DNA of 64,000 bases from Symbiodinium natans. Its lineage: Eukaryota; Sar; Dinophyceae; Suessiales; Symbiodiniaceae. Both the position numbers and the translations under genes were made by a program. Shown piece by piece: positions 44,376-55,276 of this stretch; position 1 is the first letter of the stretch; every line of letters begins with the position of its first letter. The stretch spans positions 639,818 through 703,817 of the forward strand of contig CAJNDS010000402.1 of NCBI GenBank assembly GCA_905221605.1. The letters are read 5' to 3'. The notes beneath the pieces are model-generated. The model was not told the DNA's origin and did no database searches. It saw only the letters and a program-made list of their open reading frames with translations.

Positions 44376-46045
44376 CATGGGAATGAGGTGCTGGTTATCA
44401 GCTGGATTCGGGATGGCGCGTTGGCAGACTTTAACCACACGGCCCCGGAAGGTCACTGATGGGGCACTTTGCATGCTTTGGTAAAGTAAACATTTTTCAT
44501 GATTCTTGTGCAATCACTGCTTCGGCTCTTCTTTGACCAAAGCTGTTGTGGGAGCTGCATGCAGGTTTGGCCGTGCCGGTAAACTCCGCAATTGCCCGGA
44601 GCTCAGCCCAAGCATCCATGTCATTTTTTTGTGCTGGCTTTGCCAGTGCAGAGAGGAACATGAACTTTTCAGCTGCTGCTGTGGACGAAGTCTGCGTTCA
44701 ACGTGCCAGAGGTGTCTGTCAATGGTGTCTCCGGCGATGTGCAACGAATGAGGGAGGGGCTGCGATCGCAGGCAGCTTACTTCATTTCATATGATGAGGG
44801 TGGTGGATTTGAATGTTCTGAATTCTTGTCTCCATGTGTTTGTTGTGGGACGTCAGCCAACCTTCGGGCAACATACTTCAGGCTTTCTCGCACCAGCAGT
44901 GTCATGTTTTCAACAAGACTGGAACTTGGCGATTTTGAACCTCAACTCACTTCGGGTGAGGAAAGAAAGCACACTTAAGTACACCACTTCAATGTTCTCA
45001 TTCTTTGCATTCCCTTGAGAAACTGCAAAAGGTGGTGGAGATGGAGGTCATGGCTCCGGAAAGGTGGCGCTACTCGAAGGCCTGTTGAGCTGCAAACAGA
45101 ACCATGAACCTAATGCGGGCACAATAGCCTCTTTGACGGTAGGTAACGCAGAAACTGTTTGGGGTGTGGCTGCAGCGCGCAGGATAGCATCCCAGCCTGC
45201 TTTGTTCGAGTTTAGGAAATCCGTTTCCGAGAGGATGCTAAGTTTTCTGATCTCCAATTAGGAACAAGTGGAGCTTATAGAACTACAAGTGGCTGGGGCA
45301 CATGGTGAAGGGACCTGCTTGAGGATGGTATAGGCTGAAGGCGCTTCCTCTCCCAGCCCAGGTCACGAATTCGGCTTGAGCGCAGCATTGCTTCTTCTGG
45401 ATACAAGCTTTAGCAATTAGCCAAGTCCCGGTCTAAGCTAGTCTCATCTTCTCTGTGGTTAGGGGTGTTGTCGACTTACGACACCTTCAAGCACTTAATC
45501 TTCGCGTAGGCATAAAGGTCGGAATCAACACCCGCTGCGAAGACCGCAGCCGTGTGTGTACCTGGTTCCAGCAAGCTGGTGTTGGGAGATGCTTGTTTCT
45601 TGTTTTACTATTGTGACGTACAAAGGTGCATTCGCACGACATGTACTTAAGTGTGCATGACGTTTTGTGAGTCTGTTCGTGTGTCACAGGCCGATCCTGG
45701 TAGGGTCAATTAGAACCCTACCCTGCAACAGAGGGGGGCCTTCTTGTGAGAAACAGGACTCTCAAGGAGATTGTCGCTGTCTCACCAGCTAGGCCAGACT
45801 CAGGCGAAATTGTCAGTTCGGGTGCTCGCCGAAGAAAAGACTTCTTCGTGACCGCTTTTGCATCGCGGCTTTCTGCCGTAAATTCCAGAGAAGCCGGCAT
45901 CAGGAGCTCGAGAAGAACCCTGAGTTTGCCCCCCCTGGCACCGAGCCCTGTGCCCAGAACGAACTTACATCAAGACTGTGGTAGACTGCAACCGCATGCA
46001 GCCGCATTGGGTTTGGGGCCCTGACTCTTGCCCAGGGCCCAGAAC
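44376..46045. other. No firm gene; weak frames
   Basis: Frames at 44640-44830 (NVPEVSVNGVSGDVQRMREG) and 45120-45261 (ETVWGVAAARRIASQPALFE) look faintly coding. At 45746-45960 both strands are open. Confidence 0.3.
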
Positions 46046-46815
46046 ATGGAGCTGGTCATCGGGTGGAACGGCGGGCAGCAGAAGAAGGACGAATCGCAGG
46101 TGAGTGTAGGGACATGACCACAGTGTACCATAGTGAACCGACAGACTATCACATAGAGTGACCTTGAGTGAACATGGGCTGCCAATCTCCCCCCACTCCC
46201 CCCCCCCCCCCCCCCCCCCCCCGAGTCCACGAGCTGAAAGCTGCAAGGCCCCATGTAAAGTCTCAAAAGATCCCAAAGTCACGGCACAAATCGACCAAAG
46301 GCCGGGCCAGGCCCTTTTTTCAGGCCAAAGGTGTGGGTGCCTCTTGAGATTTCTTCAGACTGCTACAAAGCAGCCGGGACAAGTCCAGAAGCAAAAGAGC
46401 ATGACATTGACTTTTTTTGCAGACAGAGCTGACAGACGAGTGCTTGTCGACAACGGGAGGTGCCCAACTTCCCGCAGATGGCCGGTCTGATCAGTGCGGC
46501 AGAGATGATGCTGAAGGCCCATCGTTTTGCTGTTAAGCGTCTCAACTGCATGGATCGATTTTTCCACTCCCTGCCCAACTACTGTTCTTGGCTCGTGCCG
46601 AACATGTGTTGCTCCATCAAGCAAGAGCCGCAGAGTGCAAGTGTCTCGCAAACAATCCCTGAAGACCTTGTCACGCGGAAGCTAACACAGAGCGCAAGAC
46701 TGGCTTTGTTCTACATGCTTGTTCGCCTCGTTGCTGCTTCGGCCGCCGTTTGCTCTGCCGCAGCGACAGAGGACCGCTGGGTGCTCGGTCGGCTGGTGTT
46801 GTTTGGTCGATTCCA
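46046..46815 (+). CDS. Unidentified gene with a clear first exon
   Basis: Exon 1 (46046-46099, 18 codons) reads MELVIGWNGGQQKKDESQ and ends at a textbook CAG|GTGAGT donor. The intron contains the 25-base poly-C tract. After a T-rich acceptor (tttttttgcag) near 46422 a short frame reads TELTDECLSTTG in the phase exon 1 predicts. A further frame starts after cttcccgcag at 46477 and reads MAGLISAAEMMLKAHRFAVK, then LALFYMLVRLVAASAAV (one hydrophobic helix), and reaches CAG|GTATCC at 46815. The join between the second and third pieces is unclear because only 18 bases separate donor and acceptor. Family unknown. Confidence 0.4.
46198..46222. repeat. Poly-C tract, 25 bases
   Basis: Uninterrupted run of C on +, preceded by CCCCCCACT; it lies in the first intron of the gene at 46046. 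Confidence 0.9.
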
Positions 46816-47512
46816 GGTATCCATCTCGTGACCCCACGCATGCGACACAAAGATTGAATGACATTGGATAGCTGGATAGTTTTGCCAGCACTTTCGTGCG
46901 AAGGCGGGCTCGAAACCCAAAGCCGACGTGAAGACTCTGCAGGACTTCTGGTGCCTGCTCGGAGATTGCAATTAAACAATAACAAAGATTCTCTGAGTTC
47001 AACCGCCAGTCAAGGTACGTCCAACATTCCCCTTTCCTCACATCCTTCTTCTAATCTCACCGCCAGGCAAAGGACATCTTATTCATGCTGCGTGCTTCTT
47101 TAACTACGTTCAGTCATTACCAGCACGAATAATATGCTCTCTTCATTCTTGGCGGTCTTTTGCTCCCTTAAAAAGCCCATTCATGCGTCTTCTCTTCGTT
47201 CATCCTTATAATGCGGCTTTTCCAGGAGCTAGACCGCTATCATCCTGTACTGCGTTCGTACACTCATTGCGCTCACTCAGTACATTCGTTCCCTTATTCG
47301 TTTCTCTCTTCGTAGTTCCAGCCCGGATGATTGGTTAACGGGGGAACAGTACTAACAATAAGGTTAAGGTTGCGTTCACTAAAAGCCTAATAAAATGTAC
47401 TAAAAAGGTAAATGAAGTGCACGCTTTTTAGTATATTTTATGTGGCTTTTCTCTCTTCTTCTTTCTTCACCTGTAATAATATAATGCACGCGTCGCTCAC
47501 TCCTTGATGGAG
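46816..47512. other. No gene seen
   Basis: T/C-rich sequence with many TTCATTC and CTTCTT motifs at 47080-47480. No coding frame. Confidence 0.45.
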
Positions 47513-47800
47513 GTCCATCGGTGTGCCATTGTACTCATACATTGAGGAGGTGGAGCAAGCCATTCCTGAGGGCAACTACCCTCGCACTTTCCCCCACGGC
47601 GTCCTCAACGCCAAGTGGAGCAATGATCGGAAGTTGCTTCGCAAGCTGCGCAAGGTGGCGTCCTGGGCAGGGCAGGGACCTGCATGGTGAGTGCAAGCGC
47701 GCAAAAGATGCCAATGAGAGCGCGTGCTGCCCTACTTCAGGCTCTTCGAACTGGCAAGCCGTTTGTCATCAATGACTTCTTGTTCGGCCCAGTCGCCGAG
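47513..47800 (+). CDS. Unidentified gene, two candidate exons
   Basis: Exon A (47513-47654) reads SIGVPLYSYIEEVEQAIPEG and YPRTFPHGVLNAKWSNDRKL and ends AAG|GTGGCG. Exon B (47741-47800, after cctacttcag) reads ALRTGKPFVINDFLFGPVAE and ends GAG|GTGGTC. The two join in phase 0. The sequence has the composition of a soluble enzyme domain, but I do not recognise it. It may belong with the gene at 46046, about 0.7 kb upstream on the same strand. Confidence 0.42.
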
Positions 47801-50703
47801 GTGGTCGGCTATGGGCAAATCATCATAAATCATCGCTTCACCGCGTTGGTGATCACTAGCCAGCCACTGTCCAGAATCCTGTGTGGGAGCTGCTTGGACC
47901 AGACTTGCTGATTCCAGTCACTGCAGTTTGGATACGCAGGCGCTCTTGCAGCAGCTGCAGCAGCTCAGTGACTCAGAGACATCAGTATCAGAGGCGTTCA
48001 TGACCTCATCTGACATCCTGAGCCACAAGATGCTTGATTTGTCACTTCAAGTTCTTAGTGTGTGGTCATGCCTCGAGCCCTGCTCATGCCCAGGTGATCG
48101 GCAGGATGACGCCGACGAAGCGGGTTACCCGTTCCAAAGACTGACGGAAGGCAGGTCGGCCCGCTTTCGCGGGTTTTGGTTTCGCTTCAACCTGGGCCTT
48201 GTCGAAAGTTTTCAGACCGAAGACCTGAAAAAGAAAGTTTCCGCAGCTTCTTTGTGCATCCTGCATTCAGTTGAGTTAGCGTTGGAGGCCCCTTCGACTC
48301 AGCTCCTAGAGGCTGGGCGCCTTTGAAGCCCAATCCTTGCACACAAGTACCTTGGACTCTTGCGCTTAGTGCAGTCAGGGCCATCAGTCACTCAGCTCGA
48401 GACAGCTGCATGGCACAGATTCCAAGGTCGTCTCAGATTTCCTGGAGAAGCGAAAACACCGCTTCGCGTTCACGGGGCACATCTTGATTGGCCGGAGCCT
48501 ACGTGGAATTTTGGTCAGTCGTCCGATGTCCAGGGCATTGCCGCATTAACCACGCACCAGCAAGCTTACGCAAATAGCAGAAGTCGCCTTGGGGTTGGCC
48601 ATTTGACGCGAGCTTTTCTCGGCAAACGGACTGACAGTCACTTGCGGCATCATTCCTGCTTTCGCACCCCCATATGTCCATGAGCCCAGCCCTGTACTTC
48701 AAGGAAGGGAGACAAGCACAATGCTTGGCACTCTGCTTTTCGTCAAGCAATGGAGCACCCCGCAGTCGTGCAGTTCTGGCAGGCCAAGTCCCGCCCCAAG
48801 TCTCTAAAAGTGCCCCGTGGGCCGGCAAGTGGGCGCAAGGATGCCAAGTGCTCCCCAAGCGCCCCCAAGTCTCTCAAGTGTTCCGTGCTCCCGTGCATCT
48901 AAAGTACCGAGCCACACACAGTCCCTGTGCCTGGTCTCTGCACACTGTCCTGAAAGCGGCGCTTAGTGGCTTAGTGCTGACAGCCCGTGCGTGTCAGGCT
49001 CTGGCTGGCATCCCGAAGCAGGTGACCCGCTACGACCCTTCCTGGTCCTGGCTCCACGTTTGCAAGAGCTAGCTACTCGTAGCGTAGTCAAGCTAGCGCA
49101 GCAGGAGGTTCGCAAAAGCACTGCGTAGTGACGATGTGCTGACAGGCTTCGCCCTGGTGATTTCTATGGTTTGCATGCCGATGACGCACAGGCTTGCATA
49201 CTCGCAGCTGTCAAGCAACGCATCTCACAGAACAGCCAAAGGGGATTGAAGCATTTTCGCATGTGAGAGCTACGGTGGCATTGCAAGCAAATGTCGCTAG
49301 CCACCTACATGATCCTAAATTGTGTTGCGGGCGCAAAAGTCGCTGTTCTGCTAAATGCCATTCGCTTCTCGAGTTCACAGGCAAGATACCTGGCGGTGAC
49401 AATCCATTTGGCCAGCGGCTGGTGCCTTCAGCATGCATCAGCCGAATTACACCTACAGAGTAGACCGGCCAGATTTGTGATGTGCTTGTGTACAGTCGCG
49501 CCACTTTCGGCCACAGCAGGTCCACAGACAACGGAGGCGAGCTTGTCTGGTGTGGCCCAGAGGGAGATGGCGACGTGACCATTGAGGTCGGCAGAAGCTA
49601 GGTGCATAGATCGAAGCCACAAGTCAGGATAAATCAGGCAACAAAGCCGCAATTGCTCTGAAGCCTGTTGCCCTGCGAGAGAGCTTCTGGGCCAGGCTCC
49701 CGACCGGCCTCACTTTCACAAGAGCTTCAATGTTTCAAAGGGAGGGAGCGCGCTGCTGCCGAGTTTCAACGTGGCGGTGGTGTTTCCCGTCTTTCAGCGG
49801 CTTGGCCATCAGTTTGTGGCGACGAAGTGTAGGGAATGACATGTTTGGCGAACCGTCCGTCAAAACACTCAAACCGAGCTAGCGTATGTCTGAGCTGAAC
49901 CGTAACCTGCTTTGAAAGGAACAGCTACCATGCTGTGGCGCCAGTACATGAAGGTGATGGAAAAGGCACTTCGCCGTGCATGGGTGTCACTGTGCCCGCT
50001 ATATTCTAGAGCTCTTGGTGTGCTTATCTAGGCCTCAAGGTTTTCAAGATGTGTCGGTTCAAGTCCATTCGAGCGAAGTTGCGAGAACAGATGTGAACAG
50101 ATCAGCGCATTGTCGCAGGTAGGCGGTTCACACTGCAGGGCTGGTACGTCGATCCGTGCCAGCTTGAAGAAGACACTGGACTGAAACCAGCAGGTAAACT
50201 TAAGTTCAACTGTTGCAGTGCCAGCATTCACTTCCCAGGCTTCAAGCAAGTAGTACTTTCCTTCCACTTTTGAACATCGAGAGAAACATCTGGCTGGCTC
50301 AGGCTAAAGGCAGCTGCATGCCTGATGCCATGCGACAGTTCAAGGCACTATTGGATCTTCAAGCATCCGTCCCAATCAGTTCAACTTCTTTCACGCACAG
50401 TCCGTTGCTTGCACTTTCATTATTGCACGCCCGAAACGAAATAACAATTGACCGTCGGAACGGAACGCTGCTTGAAGTGTAACGAGGTGTGAACTTGCAA
50501 CACGTAGGTCCAGACCTCACGCAGCCTGCCTCCACTCCTCCTGTCTTTAAAGCCCGCCCAACAACCTCCCCCTTTGGAGAACCATAAATCGTTTGCTGTT
50601 CACGCTTCACATTGCCGCTGCGGTTTCCGTGGTTTCCCGATGTTCTGAGATTCGACGTTAGATCGAAAGATCGATCGTTGAGCTGGTGCTAGCGACTCGC
50701 CGC
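47801..50703. other. No firm gene; degenerate CAAGT-rich duplication
   Basis: 48784-48887 carries two drifted copies of a CCCCAAGTCTCTcAAGTG-like block. A 132-codon frame at 48674-49072 passes through it and is Cys/Ala-rich. 48119-48300 has a frame reading RFRGFWFRFNLGLVESFQTE. None is convincing. Confidence 0.3.
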
Positions 50704-50952
50704 ATGCGCCAGGTGTGGTCAGAGAAGATCGCTTCCAAGTCCGCGGAGTGGGCAGGCAAAGGGCCGCGCCTTGTCTGGAGTCAGCAACACAGCAACACGG
50801 TTGGCCCGCTGGATATCGGCGTGATAGCCACAGAGAGCCCTCAAAAGAAAGACTCGTCATCAGGACCGGTTTCCAACGACCGATACCAAAGTCCCGCACC
50901 AGCAGAAGCGGCAGCAGCACTGAGTTGTGAGCTGGAGCTTTGCACGACCTAG
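50704..50952 (+). CDS. Candidate exon or small ORF
   Basis: From an ATG the frame reads MRQVWSEKIASKSAEWAGKG, then DIGVIATESPQKKDSSSGP, 82 residues, polar and Ser/Lys-rich. The opposite strand carries a longer frame (191 codons, 50600-51175) of poorer composition. No family recognised. Confidence 0.27.
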   Translation: MRQVWSEKIASKSAEWAGKGPRLVWSQQHSNTVGPLDIGVIATESPQKKDSSSGPVSNDRYQSPAPAEAAAALSCELELCTT

Positions 50953-51962
50953 TTTCGCTTGGCTGCTCTCTGAAACTAGACAGCGGAGACTGCGGAGACT
51001 GCAAGTTTGTCTCAGCACACCCGAGCTTTGAGCGGTTCCAAGCCGTGGCCGGGACTGTTGCGGTTGCAGACGTCTGCAGTCCAGCCTCGTGATCCTGGCT
51101 TGGGATGACTGGCTGAAACTGCCATCTGGAAGCGACAGTTACAGTATGTGCCAGCGCAGAGAAGACCGCGCACACGCACGCAGACAGCGCCGTTGTCTGT
51201 TGGTCTTCGCTCCATCAAATGGAAATGAGTAGCAATGGTAAGCCTCCAGCCTTGCGTCCAGCGCGGAAAGTAACTGAACAGTGTGGCAGGCCCAGAATGA
51301 AGCCAAGTGGGCAGCAGAGAGCCTCGACAATCATTGGTGAGTTCAATTGGTGGTGAAGCAGGACTCAGGTTGTTCAGTAGCAAGCGGCAAGCGAGTAGAC
51401 TTTCTTTTGCCATCTTTCCAAGGAAGGCGTCGAAGCCGAAAGCAGGAGGTGTCGTGCGACAGCTGCAGCTTTGTTCCTTCCAAAGTCCCTAAGATTGCCT
51501 AGCCATCCTAAGACCATGCCCGCTTTCTTACAGAGTCTTTTATTTGTGGAGCACATGGATGTTGTAGCGCATTGCGATCGTCTCAGACCTGCCTGACACT
51601 GTAGGCTCTGCAGCGGCGGAAGCAGAGGCAGTTCTGGCAAGGGGGCAGCATCTTCTTAAATCGGAGCGTAAAGAGAGCCATGGACGTGTTTTTTCGGCGC
51701 TTAGAAAACTGTTCTCGGAATAGGTCTCAATGGATCCTGATAGGCTATCAATGCATCAGATTTGCCACTTTGTGCAGGCGCCGAGCTGTGAGTGGGTGGA
51801 GGAAGCTTTGGGCAGGGCAGGGTGCGGGAGATCTCGACATGTGTACGCTAGTTGGTGAGCAGATGTAGACACGAAGCTTCCCGAAGCTGAGCTGTCATCA
51901 TCACAGGGTGTTGATTGCTATCAGCGAGGAGAAGACAGACGAAGGCAAGGTCACCTACCGCA
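50953..51962. other. No firm gene
   Basis: A short ATG-initiated frame at 51680-51868 (MDVFFRRLENCSRNRSQWIL) is the only protein-like segment. It could be an exon. Confidence 0.3.
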
Positions 51963-52265
51963 ATGAAAGTCTGTACCTTAGTGCGGAACTTTGGCAAAGC
52001 TAGCACCAGCACTAGCACGTTGGGATCGAAGATGAGCTGCTTACCCCCCCCTTGCATGGCGAAGCAATGCCAAACATGCGCTTCAGCCGCTTCAGGATCG
52101 GGCGAGGTGGTCGAGGAACTTCCTGAGGGTGTCACGGCGCGGAGGGTGTGCAGAAATCGCAGACTGGAGCTGTATGAGTATGCCTTCTGTAGCTGGCATC
52201 GTGACACTGACCAACAAGAATTCACCAAGGAATATGGACTCCAGGTTTCGAGCACATGTTGTTAG
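51963..52265 (+). CDS. Small candidate gene, unidentified
   Basis: From an ATG the frame gives 100 residues: MKVCTLVRNFGKASTSTSTL, a Cys-rich middle (MSCLPPPCMAKQCQTCASA), then an acidic/basic stretch with good coding composition (VVEELPEGVTARRVCRNRRL, LYEYAFCSWHRDTDQQEF). It is followed after 25 bases by another + frame of 62 codons (52291-52479). Not recognised; an exon that donates at CAG|GTTTCG (about 52244) is an alternative reading. Confidence 0.35.
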   Translation: MKVCTLVRNFGKASTSTSTLGSKMSCLPPPCMAKQCQTCASAASGSGEVVEELPEGVTARRVCRNRRLELYEYAFCSWHRDTDQQEFTKEYGLQVSSTCC

Positions 52266-52701
52266 AACGTGGAACTACTACCCAAGTTAGATGTACGCAG
52301 GGTCCCAGGGTCGGTGGTTGCAGGCTGCCGATGTGCAAAAGGCGCGCGCCGTGGCTCGGCTGAACCAAGATGTTACATTCATAATTTTCACATTGTTGCC
52401 GTGCCAAGCGAGGGCGAGGATGGCTCTTCGAAGGCTGGTGCATGGCTTTCTCATGCCACTTCTGCTGCAGCATAGGTGAAGCAAGACATGCCAGATGCTT
52501 CTGTCGGGGCTTAGACTGAAGCCCACATAGTCACTTAGATGTGACATGAACTCGAACTCGTCGAGATTTCGGCAATCCTTCTGCTGCGCGGCAGGCTCCC
52601 TCACCAACAATGCCAATGGGCGCACGGCCACCGTGGCAGCAGGTCGTGCACTGGCAACACACTGCTGCAGTTGCTTGTTCCTCAATGTGCCTATCACGAC
52701 G

Positions 52702-53180
52702 ATGCATTTGTTTTGTAGCTTGCTGGTGCTGCTGCTGGTCATCCTGCTGGTGCTGCTGCATTCGCATGTGGTCATCGCATGCCCGGCTTGTGGAGGCGAA
52801 GGCAGCAGCAAAGGCCGGAGTGATTTGGGAAGTCTTTTTGTCCGGAGCGTTGCTGCATTCCGGACGTTCTCGGAGTCTCTGGAAGTATGAGAGAAGAGAT
52901 GCAGAACATCTGCAGAACATGGAAGGATAAAGCAGACATGCAAGACTTTTGCGCTACACAAGGCAGAAGAAAGCTTTTCGTGAGTTGTGGGATAATCTGC
53001 TGCTGTGCCTTCCTCCGCAGCTGCTTTTGGCTCCCACCCCGAGCCATTTCGGAAAACTCTGAAAGGCGGCGCCCTCCACCGTCCCCACCCGGTAGTGCAA
53101 TCCATATTCTCGTGCCGGGGCGTGCTGACACGCACGCCCTGCTCGTCCTTCCCGCCGCGATGGAAGGCCTGAGTTCCTAG
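52702..53180 (+). CDS. Two small candidate ORFs; first has a signal-peptide-like start
   Basis: 52702-52890 reads MHLFCSLLVLLLVILLVLLH, a strong leader-like segment, then CPACGGEG. The overlapping frame 52887-53180 reads MREEMQNICRTWKDKADMQD with one helix (LFVSCGIICCCAFLRSCF). The minus strand carries a competing 316-codon frame (52287-53237) of poor composition. It is not settled which strand is coding. Confidence 0.27.
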
Positions 53181-53644
53181 AGTGAAGGTGCTTGTGCTTC
53201 GTCCATGATAGGGCCGCTGCGGGACAACACACGACATCTACTGTACCGTGCAATGCATGTGCAAACATCCGAATTCTCCTCCCGCGCCTGCAAAGTCTAA
53301 AGGCAGCTCCACTTACACCGGTAGGAGACCCCGGTCGGGCATGTCCTGACCAACGCCCGAGATCGCCCAGACATGCTGTGAGAGGTGGAAAAGCTCCCAC
53401 TGACTATGGCTCGCTGGAAACAGGCTCTGGCAACTTTGCACCAGGCGCCAACATGCGCCGACCGAATAGTCCAGAGGTTCCGAGCATGTGCGTTTGCAGC
53501 ACCGGGCAGCCCGGCTGCGGTGTGGCCTTGTAACGCTGGTACAACTCCGCATGGTATCTGGTAGGTAGTCTTTTTTCGATCTGTCTGCTGCAGAGTAGTT
53601 TCCTGCACTTTTTTGCACTGTCAAACTTGGTCGGTTGACAACAG
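53181..53644. other. No firm gene
   Basis: Frames on both strands are open (+ 53192-53533, - 53313-53732) without recognisable content. Confidence 0.3.
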
Positions 53645-54521
53645 GCCTGAGAGGAGCCATCGAGACCGAGGAAACCAAGGCCGCAGCCCGTGCGAGGCCG
53701 TGCCTCAACTTTGTCAGCTTAACTGCTGCCAACCGCAGCTACTCCCGCTTGTTTTGTTGTGTTTGGGATTGTTTGGGCCTGTGGGTTATGAGGTGTTTTG
53801 CGGTAAACATGCCGCCGAAGGGTTGTAACAACATTGTGCGGAGCACGTTTTGTAGTCTGCATCGCTTCTGAGTCATCACAGCTTTCTCAAGGTCCTGGAA
53901 GGATCTGCCACCTCTGCTGTTGCCCTGGATCCTCTTCGGAAGCTTGGATGCGTTTGCGGCGATGTCTAGTGAAACTTGTTGGGCATATTTGCTCAGCAGC
54001 TTCGGACCAACTCCCCCTCCCGCGGCACCGACCCGGAATGGGAAGCTTCAGTCACCCCTAAACTTGCTCGCATCTTCCGCGCGAATCGACCCTGGTTTGC
54101 TAATGGCTTCGTTCGATGGGACTCGTCACGATTCGATGAGAATGCCCACTGCTAGACCGACTTGCAAAGCGGGCAGGGGATTTGGGTCCTTGGGGATGAG
54201 CGCCTAGGTTTTTTGGCAGGTGGGTGGACCGGCGAACCGGAACAGATATCATTTACTTCACATAGCAAGGCAAGCCAGTGCTGCAAATTCTTCGATTGTC
54301 TTTTGCGCAGCGTTTTGTGCTACAGCTGCTACACAGTGAATCGATTTTTGTGGCTGGGGCGTGCAGTCAAGCCTTGTAGCATTGGCGAGTTTTTAAAGCC
54401 AGTTCTCAAAAATGGCTGTCCAGGAATGGTGCTGCTGGCAACCGCTTTGGTTCAGGGACAGATGATCGCACTACTTGCCTCTGTTGCTTGCACCTTGGGC
54501 TGCAGCTGCAGGGTTGGGTAG
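53645..54521 (+). CDS. Possible unidentified gene with a C-terminal membrane helix
   Basis: After ttgacaacag a frame reads LRGAIETEETKAAARARPCL then NFVSLTAANRSYS (to about 53745). A second, 53920-54207, reads GSLDAFAAMSSETCWAYLLS then PLNLLASSARIDPGLLMASF. A third, 54162-54521, reads GQGIWVLGDERLGFLAGGWT and ends GMVLLATALVQGQMIALLAS then VACTLG, a likely membrane helix before the stop. They follow in order on the + strand and could be exons of one membrane-anchored protein. Joins are not determined. Confidence 0.33.
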
Positions 54522-54623
54522 TTCTGTGGCAGCTCGAAGCTGTTCTTTGATTCCCCGCTTCTCTACCAGCAACTGGGTGCTCTCTTAACGGTTTGCTTCA
54601 CCCCGGCGCCCCTGCTCTAGCAG

Positions 54624-55264
54624 CCACTTCGGTGGCCGCTTTGGAAGGAAGAGCTGGAGATCCTGGAGACGACCAAGAAGAGAGAGATCCCGCCAAGCCT
54701 AGCATCAGAAGAAGAAGAAGAAGAGAGACAGAGAGACAGAGAGAGCAGGAGTGGCACAGTCACAGGCAGCTGGCAGCAGATTGGAAGGCTGACTGGAGGT
54801 AAGTCAACATTAAGAGTAGTGATGATTGGGTTCGTAGGAATGCATAGGCTGTAGATTGCACCCCAGCACAGCCGTTTCACAGGGGAAGCAAAGCGGGGAG
54901 AACTCGTGGGGAAGCTAAGGACTAAGCTTGACCGGGGATAGGGCTTATCTGAAGGGAGTGGTGAACCGCGAGACCCCATCTTCGCCTCGAAGTGTCACAC
55001 GGACGCTGAGACCTTCAGGGCGTGCCCAGTGCGCGGGGGGGGGGGGGGGGGGGAGGGGGCTTCGGCACCCCTCAAGCCCGCAAGAAGAAGAATATAATAA
55101 GAAGAAGCAGAAGAACAAGAAGAAGAAGAAGAAGAAGAAGAAGAAGAAGAAGAAGAAGACGACGACGACGACGCAGAAGAGAGAGAGCAGGAGTTCTACC
55201 CTTTTAAACTTTCAGCAAAAGAGAAGCCGATTGGGCGTGTTTTTTGTGGTCCGTGTCGTGACCT
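54624..55264 (+). CDS. Acidic low-complexity protein, two similar exons
   Basis: Exon A (54624-54798) reads PLWKEELEILETTKKREIPP then SLASEEEEEERQRDRESRSG and stops at a perfect GAG|GTAAGT donor. The GAA microsatellite codes the Glu run. Exon B (about 55095-55264) reads a longer Glu run, five Asp, then AEERESRSSTLLNFQQKRSR and a stop at 55262-55264. Both carry [acidic run]-RxRESRSGT/STL, so they look like tandem paralogous exons. A poly-G tract and other GAA-rich sequence lie in the intron. The product would be a charged, disordered or coiled-coil protein; no family can be named from low complexity. Confidence 0.42.
55035..55053 (+). repeat. Poly-G tract, 19 bases
   Basis: Run of G on + followed by AGGGGG, in the intron between the two acidic exons. 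Confidence 0.9.
55084..55180 (+). repeat. (GAA)n/(GAC)n trinucleotide repeat
   Basis: AAG/GAA triplets followed by five GAC units. In the exon B frame it codes Glu and Asp runs. Confidence 0.9.
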
Positions 55265-55276
55265 AAAGGAAGGCAA

